Source: Auriscalpium vulgare (Eukaryota; Basidiomycota; Agaricomycetes; Russulales; Auriscalpiaceae). Taken from it: DNA of 64,000 bases. Shown one piece after another: positions 11,801-24,244 of this stretch. Under the pieces are notes generated by a model that saw nothing but the letters and a program-made list of their open reading frames with translations, was not told the origin of the DNA and made no database searches. The translations under genes were made by a program, and so were the position numbers. Each line of letters starts with the position of its first letter. Position 1 is the first letter of the stretch. The DNA is taken from NCBI GenBank assembly GCA_019915015.1, contig JAHBBC010000023.1, positions 62,001 through 126,000 on the forward strand. Direction: 5' to 3'.

Positions 11801-12920
11801 TCAAATCCAATCGACATCCCACCGAGGGTTCTGCAGGATGATCAGCCACGCATTGCTACGTGATCACTCATGGAACGTACCGCAAAGTGTCCAGGGGTCC
11901 CATATGTCTCAAACCCCACCCCACGGTCACGAGAAACCTCTTCCAACGCCGTGAGATGCGCCGGCAGCGCGAGGCGCGTGGCAGTGACGAGCTTCAAATC
12001 CGCCAGCGCACGTAATGCGGCGACAGCATAGCGGGCCCCCTTTAACCCTCCCAAAGGTGGACTCCATGGGTGGTACCCGACATGGCGCAGGCTTTGCGGA
12101 AACGTGACATCCTCTTGAGGCAGCTGATCGAACACAAGGCTGTCCAGACGCACGACGCGCTCCAGTACGTCTTGTGTGGGAAAGGAGTTCTGGATGCGCA
12201 GGGTATGTATACCACGGAGTATGTCCGAGCGAAGCAGTTGTTCCCTCCACTCGTGTCCGTGTCCGTACCACGAACGACCGATCAGCTCGAGATCGCGAAG
12301 CGCAGAGAAGTCGTTGTTCTGTGCCAGGGCCCATGGGACGTCCTCCGCCGCGAGAGACAGCGCCTGCAGGGGTCCGGATGCCGAAATTGGCGGCAGCCCC
12401 TCGGGAGTGTCGGGGGATGTTGCGCCCACTAGATCCAGTGCACGGGTATTGGGCCACGTTCGCAAGAAGATGCTGAAGAAGTAGGGGTCGCCCCATGCGC
12501 GAAGGGCCACCGGGCGCAGCGGGATTGCGCGCAAGCGCGTTTCAAGTGCTGGAAACATGGAGTCATCGACCAGAAGATCCTGTACCAAGACGTTGGGCAG
12601 AGCTCGAGGAGCTCGACATCGGCTGAGATATCGGAAGTGGCGTTGGCGAGACACACGGGGAGGAAGATGGAGCGGACGGCCGCGGAGAGCTGAGGGCTGG
12701 TGCGGAGGGTGCGGAGGAGGAGGGGGAGCGCGTCGCGGCCGACGCGACCCATGTCGGCGGAAGGTACACGGCGGAAGAGGAGGCGCTGCGCGATGGGAGT
12801 CCACGAGCGGCAGACGAGCGCACACGCGCGGAGGGTCGCATAGTCGACCGCCTCCGCCTGGGAAACCCGATAGACGCATTCGATAATGAGGATTTGCACT
12901 TCCAGAGGTAATTTCGACAT
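11801..12920 (-). CDS. F-box protein with an apparent one-base frameshift
   Basis: The N-terminus (MSKLPLEVQILIIECVYRVS, then TLRACALVCRSWTPIAQRLL) is an F-box-like motif, which would recruit the protein to an SCF ubiquitin ligase through Skp1. After ...ADVELLELCP the frame must shift by one base to continue into the conserved-looking NVLVQDLLVDDSMFPALETR and the leucine-rich C-terminal part. The missing base would sit in the GGG run at 12595-12597 (CCC on the coding strand). The only alternative is a 38-nt intron with a poor donor and no branch site. The last intron, near 11833-11876, joins to a final exon ending NPRWDVDWI and stop at 11801. Substrate unknown. The gene could be a pseudogene or carry a sequencing error. 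Confidence 0.7.
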
Positions 12921-13538
12921 GACGCCGTGCCGGCTTGAAAATGACGTAGGAAAGCAGGGATGCTGAGCGGGCAGGTCCGACTGCTACAGACACACTAGTG
13001 GCTCGAAGTGTCGAGTGCGGGGGATGGGCAACGCCCAGGTCGGCATAAAAGCTGTATATGAGCTGCACGTATATTATCAGGACATTTGTAAGGAAGAGAA
13101 CGAGGCTCCTGAGCTCCTCACCAAGCTCGGGGAAACGGGTTACGAGGCCACCGCTCAGCGAAGCGATCCACGAGAGATCTAGTATCGAATCGACACTTCA
13201 GTTGGATGAAGATGATAGGGTATATGAGCGGTGGCTACGTTTGTGTGAGCTGGGGGAAAGCACTTGTCTCGCTCGCTGTTGACGAAGCTGAAGCGCGTTC
13301 AAACGTTCAAGTTCAAGTTCAAGTTGTCAAAGTTGAAGCACTGGTAATGGGTAAGCGCTGGCGGGACGTGTACAAACAAAGCCGTATAAACACACGCCCA
13401 CATGGTCCTACAACTGCTGGCATGGCACTGGCGACGCTTTTCTCTACGTCCGATAACTACAAGGTATCTAGATTATACGGTAAGTTGGACGTACTAGAGG
13501 ACTTGGTGGAATTATTCTAATAATATTGCGGTCCAGAT
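12921..13538. other. Intergenic region with GTTCAA repeats
   Basis: This lies between the F-box and HMG-box genes, both on the minus strand. Frames here are short and unrecognised. A run of GTTCAA hexamers is at 13297-13338. Confidence 0.4.
13297..13338. repeat. Short GTTCAA hexamer repeat
   Basis: Four to five imperfect copies of GTTCAA in a row are followed by related TTGTCAAAGTTGAAG. It is a simple-sequence repeat upstream of the F-box gene start. Confidence 0.6.
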
Positions 13539-14992
13539 TCACTGAAAACCGGGGCTGGAGTAAAGCTGGCCGAACTCCCTGATCATACGCTGGACTTCCT
13601 CGGGGTCAGACGGTGGCGCATTTGCCAGCAACTCGCCGTTGATGCGGAAGTGAGTAATTCCGAGCTCATAGTACGAGAGATGTTCGGAAGGCGCAACTGA
13701 GGCGCCCGCCCCGCCGGCCGAGCTGCTGGCGTACCGACCCTCCCCTTGCTTTCCGAGTCCTAGCAATTCGCCCGCCGCGGGGTCGGCGTCGTGCATCTGC
13801 GCGACATATGTGAGCGGCGGAAGAAGACCATCCGGAATGCCGGCTGCTGAGCTGCTCATGTCGTAGCTCATGACGCGCGGCTGCTCGATCGTCTCCGAAG
13901 GGAGGTTGGATGGCGGGCACCATGTGCCTTCGGTCCTCGTGCGCGGGAAGGGATCGCGAAACTCGTCGAACATGTAGACAGGAAGCGCCTCTGGAAGGTA
14001 TGCGGTCTCGGTTGGAGACTCCTGAATGCATAATGGTGAGAGGTGTCCGTCGTCAAAGTTCTTATATCGCTCACCGATTTCAGGCCCGTCTCGTACGCCT
14101 CTGGAGTAGTGGCTAGCGATGACACACTCGGCTCCCCCGCATCCGTTGGAGCCCACTGCAAGGCGCCATTCTCCCGCCAGTAGTTGTCCTGTGCGGGCCA
14201 CGAGATGGTCGGGGGGAAGATGTCAGCGGCGTATGTGGGCATCGTCAGCCTACTTGGCCGACGGACAATATCGTCTTGGGTGCCGTGGATCGCCCAGTTG
14301 CTAACCACGTCCTTCTGGCCCGCTGTCGCCGGAGGTGGGCACGACGAGGTCCTGCGGGCGAGCCCTGTCGGCACATCTTGGGGCACCTCTTTCGCCCTCC
14401 TCGCAGTACGCCCCCTGGCAGGCGGACCAGACTCCCCGGTGGACACCCTCATACTCCGTCTCCACTCCTCCAGCGGGTCCGTCACAATGACCGAGGGCGC
14501 ATAGCGGTAGTCCGGGTACATCGCTTTGTGCCTGGCCTTCTCCTCGTCCGCAAGCTGTACCCAGGGCTCCCGTGCCGCGTCGTCCATGCCCTGCCATATA
14601 CTTCCGGCGATGCGCGAGATGTTGCGATGGTCGTGCTCGACGGACGCCGGCACCTTCTTCTGCGCAACGAAGTCGCAGCGGAACAGGATGAAGGCGTTGC
14701 GCGGGCGCGGGATATGCCCCGCCGGCTGGCGCTTCGCGTGCGACTTCTTTGTGCGCCCGGGGCCCGAGCGAGACTGCGGACTGCAAGTGGGCACCGGGAG
14801 CGTCATTGCGAACGGGAAGCCCAGGACGGGATCGGAGGGGAGTGGGGGGGAGTCCGACTGCGACGGTGGTGGCGTGATACGGAACGTCGAGAACGAGGAC
14901 CTCGATGTCGCCGGGACAGGGAACCCGGGGTGAGAGCTGACCGTCGCGCCGATCTCGGAATCGGGTTCCGGGTTGGTTGGGTATGGCTGCAT
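13539..14992 (-). CDS. HMG-box transcription factor
   Basis: The start is taken at ATG 14992 (MQPYPTNPEPDSEIG); the frame is open further upstream, so this is a choice. A Ser/Pro-rich N-terminus with basic residues (GRTKKSHAKRQ) precedes an MATA_HMG/Sox-type HMG box: IPRPRNAFILFRCDF, then HRNISRIAGSIWQGM and PWVQLADEEKARHKAMYPDY. One intron near 14021-14074 joins in frame to a long C-terminal exon (ESPTETAYLPEALPVYMFDE) ending QLYSSPGFQ. The HMG box binds the DNA minor groove, so a sequence-specific regulator in the nucleus is expected. In mushrooms such single-HMG proteins include developmental regulators. Mating type here is normally set by homeodomain and pheromone loci, so this is not taken as a mating-type gene. 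The product is about 470 residues. Confidence 0.85.
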
Positions 14993-16899
14993 CGGAGGTG
15001 GAGATCGACTAGGAAAAGGGGGAGGTGGTGAACTCCGACTCGAGGTCGACGGCCTTTGAAAGGTAGGGTGGATAAGTGGCGAGTGGCGAGTGGCGAGAGA
15101 AGTCTGGAATGTGTGATAAATGCCTGCAATCCAGCACAAAGGCCCTGCAGTCTTTGTAGTCACATCAAGGCGTCGTCAACGTGCATACGCGGGCCAAGAA
15201 TACCCTCACAAGTGGACGCCCGCCGGGACCGCTGGAGGCACTGCAGAGCAGCGCGAGGCATGTGCATTAGCCCTGCGGCTAACGGGATTATGGACATGGG
15301 CACCAAAGTTGGTAACACGCTGCCGGCACGCGTCTCTTTTAGCGTGTCGTGCGAGGGTATGTGGCGCGTGTCGCGCACCTATTTTATTGCGCCCCCTTCT
15401 CTTCACTGTCTCGCCCTCCTCCTGGTCGCCTTTCGTGCCTGGTCTTGTAATTTGTTGCCGCGGTGTTTTATGGTCCTCTTGCGGTACGCTCCTTGATCCA
15501 AGCATCTGCTGGCCATCTACTAACGCCGTGGCAGGTCGGCGCTGTATTGGTGGACCCACCAACGTACCTCTTTGTCACTTCCAATCGACGTCGTGATCGG
15601 ATGATCTGTGATTGAGCTGATTCGTGGGCGCCATTCGATAGCTCGCTTCCTTACTCACCTGCTACTAATTATTGTCTCGTTAGCTTCCGTTGTTCCAACG
15701 TGGTCGCACGCCTCTACACCTCCGGCCGTCCCTCGCACTGCCCCATGTCCGCAACGCTGAGAAGTCACGCGCTGGCTTTGCGTCCAGGTGCAAGCCAATT
15801 TTTAACGAACGTGACGAAGGAGGACGATGGCGTTGTACGGAGACGGAAGGCATGATTGAAGGTGCGTGCCTCAGATCCCCGCCCACCGATCCTCGTGTTA
15901 CAACTTGCCCTAATTGGTCCGGCCTCGGCCGGTCACTTGGATCATAGCGACGTAACGAACACGAAGTGACAAGCATCCTCGGGGCTCGGTCAACAGTTTC
16001 ATGCCCTCTCAAGCCCTCATGCCTCGGAGGTGCTTCAAAGTACGGCGAGACATTCAACTGTGCGACTTTCACAATATTGTAGTGGCGTGTGCCAGTCGGC
16101 GGAGTTCGCGGGCATCGGGGCGCACAAGGGCGGGAGCGCGCGGGGTGTCGTTTCCCTCCCGACAGCCGACGCGATTTCCATTTATCAAATGGGCTATCGT
16201 TGCTCCACAGCGCCCTGCTGTAGGCTCTTCTGCCTGTCCAGGATCGGTCACGGGGATCTGACTCGGATGTCGTCGGGGCCCGGAAGCTGACTGCCTGAAG
16301 AGCGGGGACTCGGAACAACCAGCTCGCAGGGCCCGGCTGTTGCAACCTCTCCTTCTAGCCTGGGTACTAGGAGCATCGACACGGATATGATAGCAAGAAC
16401 TAGATAACAATGTCATCTTTATCTACCGGCGTTTGAGGAGTCTCGGCCGCACGTTGCCCAAGTGTCCCCCACCTGCGTTAGGTCAAGCGCTATCTCCTCA
16501 GACACGTCCATCAATCTGCTGAACCATAGCTAGCGCGATCACTCCGGAGTCCGCACGAAGGCTTGAAGTCGAGCGCCTTTTCAACGTTTCGATTACGATG
16601 TGGGGTTCGTCAAGATCGCGTACCTTTCCCAGCGTCGCCATCTGTCTCTGTAATCGATAAATTCAGTACTGTAGACTAAGTGTGGGGCAGCAGCGCAAAA
16701 TTTTAGTCACGCTGACAGCCCAGTCTGACGATGGAACTCTAATGCACATGGAAATTACACAATTCGTACAAAGTGGGAGCAATAGAAAAGCGTGATTGGG
16801 AATGGACGTAGCGATGGAAGGATGAAGCATTAGACTAAGTTCGAGATAAAGAAGCAATATATCATGCGGGCTTGTTCTGTTATGACTAGATAGGGTCTC
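14993..16899. other. Long intergenic region, 1.9 kb, no supported gene
   Basis: This separates the HMG-box and Rsp5 genes, both on the minus strand. It contains the promoter side of the HMG-box gene, and the open frame continuing upstream of its chosen start as far as 15163. Several frames of 60-220 codons exist on both strands between 15050 and 16430, but they are arginine-rich, overlap each other and carry no motif. A long regulatory region or long 5' leader of the developmental regulator is possible. Confidence 0.4.
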
Positions 16900-19663
16900 T
16901 CATTCTTGTCCAAAGCCTTCGGTTTCCCTGCAAAGCGATGTCGTGAGCAAAGCTCGCAGTACAGTCAGGAATAACAATACGCACTCGATCGCATACCGCA
17001 GTTTCTTCTCCAAACTTTCGTAATCCTGGTAAGGCGGCAGATCGAGGCGGTTGAAGCACGTGTGGCTGCGTGGCAGTCCGTTCGGGTCGCCACTCTTCTC
17101 GATCGTGAAGCGGCGTGGCCCGTCGGAGCCTTGCAGGTCCTTGAAGCCGTTCACGGGCACACGCGAGGTGCCGGTCGTGAACTGCAGCAAGCGGGCCTTG
17201 CGCTCCGATGGCCACGAGCGCAAGCATTGCCAGAACCATTCAATGACTTGATCCGTCTTCTCGTAGCCGCGGTAGTCAGTGAACTTCGTCCAGTCGTCCC
17301 TAGTAGGTAGCGCGCCTATATTAGTGATAGATCCGGGATGGGAAGCGAAGTAACTTACATATCGATCTCGGACATGCCGCCGATGAGCAGCTCGAGCTCA
17401 TGCTCGTCGAACACGCGGACGAGGTCCAATGGGACGACCTCCGAGAACCCGCCTAACAGTGCTTTGAACTGTTCCTGCACGCGCTTGAAGATGCGGTACT
17501 CGACGATGAGGTCAACGTATTCGGCTTTGTTTTCCTCGGTGACCGGAATATCCTCTCCGCCCTCCTTGAGATCCACAATGATCATCTCACCAAAGCGTTC
17601 CTCGGTTGTTGAGAAAGACTCGTCCAGCACGTCGGTGATGTCGTTCTCCCTGCGGTTCACATAAGTGAGAGAGTTATAGTGATATAGACGAAAGGATACT
17701 GACAGCATCCATGTAAGGCCCTTGAACAGCTCGTAATCGACGGCTTCCAGATCCTTCAGGGTGACCTTCTTGGCTAACAGCATTTTGTAGAAGCTCGGAA
17801 CAAAGAACGCATCGACGAAGCGCTGGTGGTAGATAGCGAGGCCGAGACACCTTCCGATAAACTTGAAATAGTCGAGATGCTCGGGATTGACGCCTGAGGC
17901 GGGGTTGATCTGGAGGGTATAGTTGTCGTGGGCGGAGTATTCAAACAGGCCATAAGACGGGTTGAACATTTCGTGGGAGAGGAGGAAGAACCATTCCCTG
18001 CGACCGGCGTGAGGAAAGTTCACTCAATTGTGGACCTAGTAGGCACGCACCTGGCCACGCCACCGTAATCCAGACCATCCTCGCCGTCGAACTTCACCAT
18101 CAGCCGCTTCCTCATATCCTCTGGCCGCAGCCGCATGACCGCCGCAAAGCTGTCCTCGAACACCCAGCCGCGGCGCACGCGCACCTCGCACTTGCTGTCC
18201 GCGACGACGCGCATTGCGGGCTGACTGCGGAAGTACACGACCTTGCGGCGGTAGTCGCGCTTGTACTGCGGCGCGTCGCCATCGACAGTGGACGGCATGC
18301 GCGGGTCGTCCCATGTTGTCGTGCGCGTGTTGTGATCGACGAAGTACACGCGCTGCGTGGATGTCATGCGCATCTCCCAGCCAGACGGCAGCGGGCCGAG
18401 GGCGGCGCGAGTCGCGGCGGCCGGTTGGGGCAGCGTGTCGCGGCGAGGGTCGTTCCATGTCGTCGTGCGCGTGTGGTGGTCGACGAAGTACGGGCGACCG
18501 TCGGGGGTGCGGCGCTCCTCCCAGCCCATCGGCAAGGGCACGTCAGCGTACGTGCCGTCCGGATTCGTCGTATTCGGCGGCATCGGCGGGTCCTGGGTTG
18601 GGGGCGGCTGTCGTGCGCGCGGTTCGGAGTTCCCGCTGAGGGGGCGGGCGGCGGAGTGGGCGGGCGGAGGGCGGTGCCAGGTCGTGGTGCGAGAGTTGTG
18701 GTCGACGTAATATGGCCTGCCGCGCTCATCGTGGCGCTGCTCCCAGCCTGGAGGCAGATCGTCGTGGTTCGGTGCGGCGGGGGCAGGAGTTGCAGGTGGA
18801 GCGGTCGGCGTCTGTGTCGGGGCCGCCGGCGGTCCCGATGAGCGCGCGGGAGACAAATTTGCCTCGGAGCGGGCGTTGAGGTTAGAAACCGACTGCGACG
18901 TCTGGAGGTGAGGCGGGGTCGGTGCTAAAGTCGCAGGATGCTGAGGGGGTTGCGATACGCGAGAGCGTGCGGGCTGCGAGCTGGAGCCGACGTCAACCTC
19001 AGAGGCCGATGAACGGACAGCGGCGGAGTCTAAGCGACCCAGTTCGGCAGCGTTGGCAAACTCCTCGCCATCGGTTGAGAGCGAGAACATGAGCTTTCCG
19101 TTCACAGGCTGGCCATCCTGTCCTGGCGTAAGGTCGATGTTCTGGATGACTGGACGTGCGATCGGTATCAGTCCCCGTCGAGTTCGGACATGTGTGTGAG
19201 ACGCACCATGCCCGCCAGCCGCAATGTTCAAGATATCTCCAACGCGAAATGACACAGCTCCTAGGAAACCCTGATCGGCACGCTTGAACTTGCGCTGGTC
19301 GAAAAGTTGGATGGTGATCTTGGAAGTCTCACGGACTTGGCTGCGGGGTGTCAGGACACATTGAAGTTTCAACGTTCCCAGACGTACATATCGAAGGTCT
19401 CGTTCCAATATGGCGTCAACGTCTTCTTCATAATCGCTGTTTGCGAGAGCTTTGAATCGTCGTCAAGGGTGATAACGGCGAATGGGCTGGGCAACGAGAA
19501 GAGATCGCGCTTGACCAGGCCGCTCGCAGCGAGGACTTCGACATAGTGTAAGTCACGAAAGACCGACAGTATTGACACTCACTCGCAATCTTTATAGACC
19601 TTGAGGAGATACTCAGACGGGCGGCAGAGTAGAATGACTGCGCACTCACCTAGTCTCCGCCAT
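16900..19663 (-). CDS. RSP5: HECT-type E3 ubiquitin ligase, Rsp5/Nedd4 family
   Basis: The gene reads as a complete protein of about 820 residues. ATG 19663 (MAETR) and two tiny exons lead into a C2 domain ([20 protein letters not shown], then [16 protein letters not shown]). Three WW domains follow, recognisable by [38 protein letters not shown] and [20 protein letters not shown], each followed by NTRTTTW or a close variant. A complete HECT domain follows ([40 protein letters not shown]) with the catalytic cysteine in [13 protein letters not shown] and the conserved end EGFGQE. The C2 domain binds membrane lipids, the WW domains bind PY motifs of adaptors, and the HECT cysteine transfers ubiquitin. 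Roles in yeast include endocytosis and sorting of permeases. All key residues are present. Confidence 0.95.
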
Positions 19664-20250
19664 TGCGACCCTTGGTGTGATTTGTATGCTGTCAGAACCT
19701 TTCCAAAGCCCCAGAGCAATACGGGTTGTCCTTTTGTCTTCTGCTCGTGGTCGATGAACGTAGAATGGTCGTAGATGAGAGGATGGTCAGCCGCAAACCC
19801 GCAACCACGCAGGCCAAATGATGCGTCGGAATATTTGGCATGCGGTGCGCGCGAGACCCCGGGTAAGTAGCCAGCTGGCCGACTTCATCCGCAACACTGC
19901 CACTAGAACAGCATGTATTTGCCTATGGGGATGAACCAACACTGCTTGGCCACATGTGAACTTCGCCTACAAAGCAAGCAATTGTTGAATGCGGTCCCCT
20001 CATGTACAGCAAGGGTACAGCAGCGATTGCCTAGGAGACTGTCCAGGGCTGGTCCGGGGTCTTCCTCGCGCCATCAAATTAAACGCCGGCGGCCCGGAAC
20101 GGTGCCACTGGTCCGAGAAACATATTTCTCAATCCCTCGACCGCGACATACGCGCGTTAGCTCTCCATTTTGCCTATGCTACGTCGAAACTGAGACTGCT
20201 ACATAGCCGTTCAACTCCCGTGCCATCACGTCATTTTCTTTGGCGCTTCA
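19664..20250. other. Divergent promoter region between RSP5 and a MYND gene
   Basis: This region lies between two divergently transcribed genes. A short open frame at 19913 and another running into the MYND gene are not supported by motifs. No TATA box or repeat stands out. Confidence 0.4.
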
Positions 20251-22221
20251 ATGGCCGATTTTGCTCGCGCTTCGCGCAAGCTGCAGACCAAGCCTGCTCA
20301 GGTGAGCAAGTGCAGCTTTTCACTCGTTCGAAATTCTGCGATACCAGTTGTCGCCAGGCTATCCGCGACGCAAAAAATGGATCGATCTGGGAAATCAAGG
20401 TAATCGCCAACAGCATTCAAGCCATGCCCCAGCTGCAGACGCCCGAAGTTATCGAGATGCTCTGTTCCCACCTTGACGCGTCGAAGACGCCGGATCCCCT
20501 CGTTCCAGCGGCTGCGCGCAGTCCTGCGGCTGAGCGGGCCTTTCCGTCTCTCTTGGGCTTGGGCAATTTCGGTAGGCTCCTAACGCCTTACGCCACGTCG
20601 TTGCTGGCGCCCATCAAGAAGTCTTGGCCCGGGATCTTCAAATGGATGGTTTTCTTCCACGAGGTCTACAGCAATCCGAACGCACAGGGGCCCAAGAATG
20701 CAATGGAGATTATCGCATACGCTCTGTATTCAATCACGCACGAAGATGCCTTCCAAGACAGGGTCACAAATACCCCCGGCGCCATCGCACTCGCTGCATC
20801 TTTGTGGATGAAGGGGGACGCACGCAACGAAACACCCCTCCTGCCTATCCCCGTAGCATCCTCGATGCTGAACCACATTTTCTTCTGCGCCACTGACGCC
20901 AATCTCGACGAATTCGTGAAGAGCACCGGGGGTAAAACGAGCACCATCGCCGACCTCTGTCTGTCGCGCCTGCGCTCTACGATTGCCAAGCCACGGGTCT
21001 CCGGGCCGCAGGTCCGGAGCTACGTCGACGTGATGGTCGCATTATCGCGCGGACGCAAGCACGCCTTGCGCCGCGCCATTCTTCACAAGGGTGGAATCGG
21101 CGTCGTCACCAAGGCGCTGCTCAAGCTCTCCGTTTTGAGCTTGTCCGACGAGGACGTGCGCGACGCGGTCATCGCGTGCTTCGGCTTCATCAGCAACCTT
21201 ATCGAGTCGGGCGACGGGATTCACTGGGTACGCCAGGCCGTGCAGGAGGGCCTGCTATTGGCGTTCGTGAACATCAGTCCCTCATTCAAGTTGCTCGACG
21301 CGGAGGCTAGGAGTTTCACTCTCGCGCTCGTTTCTAATGTGCTGCCGCGGTATCTCGTGTATCGTTCGGTCATTATGGCTGTCAGCGCGGCCATGGAGAA
21401 GGTCGATACACCGGAGAATCGAGTCAAGATCGAGCGGTCGCCCGTGAAGGACTCGATGTACTCTACGAAGCTCCTGGCTGACGAGCGGAAGAAAATACAG
21501 TTCCAATCGGACGTCATGAAGAAAGAACTCGCCTACTGTGATCATGTGCGTACCCCCTGCTTTCGATGATGAAAATGACCGAGACTCGCCCGACAGTGTC
21601 AGGAATCCGCCCCGAAGGATACTCTCAAGAAGTGCGGTGGATGTCAAGTGACGCTCTACTGCAGTAAGGAATGCCAAACGCAAGGTTGGAAGAAGATACA
21701 CAGAAGCGAGTGCAAGCTCAAGGACGAAGAGCGTATAGGTACGACGTGTCTCAATTGCTGACTATCGTGGCTCTGCTGAAACGATAAAAGTCTTACAGCA
21801 GGATGCCTTCAGCAAAGACGACCGCGTCTTCCTGCACAACCTCGCAATCCACGTGGCCCGCAAGAACCTTTCGACTCTCCGCCGCTTGGCTAAAAGCTCC
21901 TACGCGGATATCCCTCTCTCGAAGCTCGGCGTGCGCATCGACTTCACCAAGGTTCCCTCGACGTACGAGGTCTTTCTGCTTAGCGCGCGCGACATCTCGA
22001 AGGAAGCGAAGCCGAACTGGACGCCAACACTGGTAGCGCGAAGCGAGGGCATCCTCGAGAAGGCAATCAATAGCGAGGGCCGCAACTCTCTCATTGAAAG
22101 CGTCGTGAGCGTGGGCGAAGGCACTACGATTGTTGTGTCCCTTACTGCGCGCTGCCTGTGGGAGGACAAGGGCGATGACATTCCACTGCCTGGCGCTTGG
22201 CTCGTCGAAGAGTCTGATTAA
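20251..22221 (+). CDS. MYND-type zinc-finger protein, copy 1
   Basis: Four exons (20251-20301, 20358-21545, 21597-21738, 21791-22221) give a 603-residue protein. Exon 1 encodes MADFARASRKLQTKPAQ and joins exon 2 at AIRDAKNGS. The long exon 2 is an alpha-helical, HEAT/armadillo-like region without known domain name (MPQLQTPEVIEMLCSHLDAS onwards). The MYND finger spans the exon 2/3 junction and has the complete zinc-ligand pattern (CDHCQES, then KKCGGCQVTLYCSKECQ, then HRSECK). The C-terminal exon contains ELGVRIDF-like sequence (SKLGVRIDFTKVPSTYEV). MYND fingers bind proline-rich peptides; the partner here is unknown. A paralogue with the same exon plan lies inverted at 31399-33520, so this pair brackets the three pore-former-like genes. 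No damage is visible. Confidence 0.85.
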
Positions 22222-22418
22222 GCCGGGATGATACCATGCATACTGAAGCTAAGAGGTGGGTCTCGCAAACTTCGAGTACTGCTCCACGCGTTGACTGTCA
22301 GAGCAGATCGGAACTACATTGTATTTACATCAAGTTTACACAGCCTATGTATCACCATGGAAGTTATGTTGGGCTCTCAATCAAGCCGTTCGGATGAATA
22401 CCTTTCGTTCGCCCGTTC

Positions 22419-24244
22419 TCAGACGGAACTGCCAACGGCATACGACCATTCTCCGAAAGTCTCCCTTATGAAGCTCTGACCTGGTCCCACGGTCTCCGTC
22501 CCCACAACCGACGACACAGAGAAACGCCGCTCGGGGGCGCGCTTCCGAGGCCCCGAGCTCCCCGGCAGGTTCTGGATCTGCTGGCTATACGACTGCAGGG
22601 CCGTGCCCATGCTGGCGTAGATCGTGGTCGCCTCGTCTACGAAGACTTGCAGAACGTCCGGCGTTTCCTCGGTCGCGTTCTGGTTTGCGCCGGACTGGAG
22701 CCACCCGATCAGCTTCGTGCTCTGGTCGGACACATCCTCCCACACTTGTGTGAAGAGGCCAATGTGGGCCGCCACTTTGGCGACGTTGTTTATCGCGGTC
22801 TGGTTCAGAGTGTACTGCACCGAGTCGATCGTTGAGATATCGTTCTTGAGGTCTTGTAGATCATCCTGTAAAGTTCCGAGATTGCCTTGTTCGACTGATG
22901 GACGCCTATATCAGGGCCGTCAACAGGAAACTGTACAGAAGAAGGGACGAACCAGAGAGCGCAATGGCTAAGCCAGCGGCCGTGGTGGCAAGCACACCTT
23001 CTGCAATGGCAGCGCCAATCTGGAAGAACGCGCATGAGAGCGGTGCACCGTGAGCATCACAGACACTTACGACTATAGCCGGGGCAAACAGAGGGAGGAA
23101 GGCGAGCGCCAGAGCGGAACCAAGGAGCGTAGCACCCATGGCAGCGCTAACATCTTGAAGCTTGACGACTTATAAGGTGCCAGTACAGCGCAAGACTGGG
23201 GATACTCACCGCCTCATTAATGTCCTCAATTTGCTTCTGGAGGTCAGAAATCTGGTCCATGAGGTCCAGAATCTGGCTGTTGTCCTGATGGAGCTTGTCT
23301 TTCGCGAAATTGTTGAACGTGCCCGTGAAGTTGATGATGTCAGCTGAAAGCTCCTCGAAAGACTCCACAAGGAAGTTGGACATGTCGCGAATGTCGGAAA
23401 AGCTCTTTGAGGCGGGTGAGGACGTGGTGTAAGGAGCTAAACGTGATCAATGTCTCACGTCTATAAAGGATTGAATTGTCAAAACTTTCGACGCCGTCGA
23501 TATGGAGGCGTTAGCGACGATGCTCAGGAGCTCCTCGAATGCTGAGAGGGCAAGTCGTTATGAGGGGAAGCGGCGCATGACTAGCATGCATCACTAACCG
23601 GTCGAATATTGCGCGACTCCATAAGCTTGAATGCTGGCTGTATTCATGATCGCGAGAAAATGCTACCCCCACCCTATCAAAATTGCGCATAGATAAAGAC
23701 ACGTATAAGTACTCACAATCTGATAGCTCTGCCAAGTTGGGGCGAAGGTCGCGATCTGCAGCCTCATATTGTCGACCACCATCAGTTTGTTGTAGATGTC
23801 ATTGAAGCTCTGCGCAATTGCCACCGCCTTAGCCGCTGCCGCGTTGACATCGCTTTGAAGTTTGTCCTGGTTTGTGGTTTTATTCGACAGCTGAGTGATA
23901 GAGAGGTATGCTTGGAGACGCTGCTGCGGAGCAAGACTCTGGAGAGGGGCAAATGGCAAAGTGGTGGTTCGAGGAGGTGCACTCAGACTGTGGAGGGAGG
24001 CAGATGGCAACGTGCTGGTTTGGGGAGGCGTACTCGAACTCTGGAGTGGGGCAGATAACAAAGTGCTGGTCTGGGGAAGCGTACTGAGCGCTATTTTACG
24101 GAACGTCAGACGGAGCGATGTTGAATGGGGAGGTGCATACCGGTGACGAGAGATAGGGCACAGCTGTTTTCGATAAGCCTCCGTGGCAATCAATAATGAA
24201 GGGATCACTCACAAAACGGTCACCGTAAAGGCAAGGCGCATCAT
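22419..24244 (-). CDS. Secreted alpha-helical pore-former-like protein, copy A
   Basis: The start is ATG 24244, giving a signal peptide (MMRLAFTVTVFCALSLVT) spliced from two short exons. A Thr/Ser/Pro/Leu-rich tandem repeat follows, then a helical part (KLQSDVNAAAAKAVAIAQSF), a helix-rich middle (FEELSADIINFTGTFNNFAK), and two adjacent hydrophobic segments (GATLLGSALALAFLPLFA; IGAAIAEGVLATTAAGLAIA). A final long helical region contains AHIGLFTQVWEDVSDQSTK. Long amphipathic helices around a central hydrophobic hairpin is the architecture of HBL/NHE/ClyA-type pore-forming toxins. The match is by architecture, not residue identity. Compared with copies B and C it has the N-terminal repeat and a C-terminal extension of about 50 residues. 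It is transcribed away from B and C. Exon borders in the middle are approximate. Confidence 0.7.
23920..24080. repeat. ~51-bp coding minisatellite in copy A
   Basis: About three imperfect copies of a ~51-base unit encode a 17-residue repeat of the type LPQTSTLLSAPLQSSSTP just after the signal peptide of copy A. Copies B and C lack it. Confidence 0.7.

Noticed and set aside
13539..14992. A mating-type locus based on the HMG-box gene
   Set aside because: Agaricomycete mating type depends on homeodomain and pheromone/receptor genes, none of which is visible here.
15680..16345. A 221-codon minus-strand frame between HMG-box and RSP5
   Set aside because: Arg/Pro-rich, overlapped by frames on the other strand, no motif or splice signals that give a known protein.
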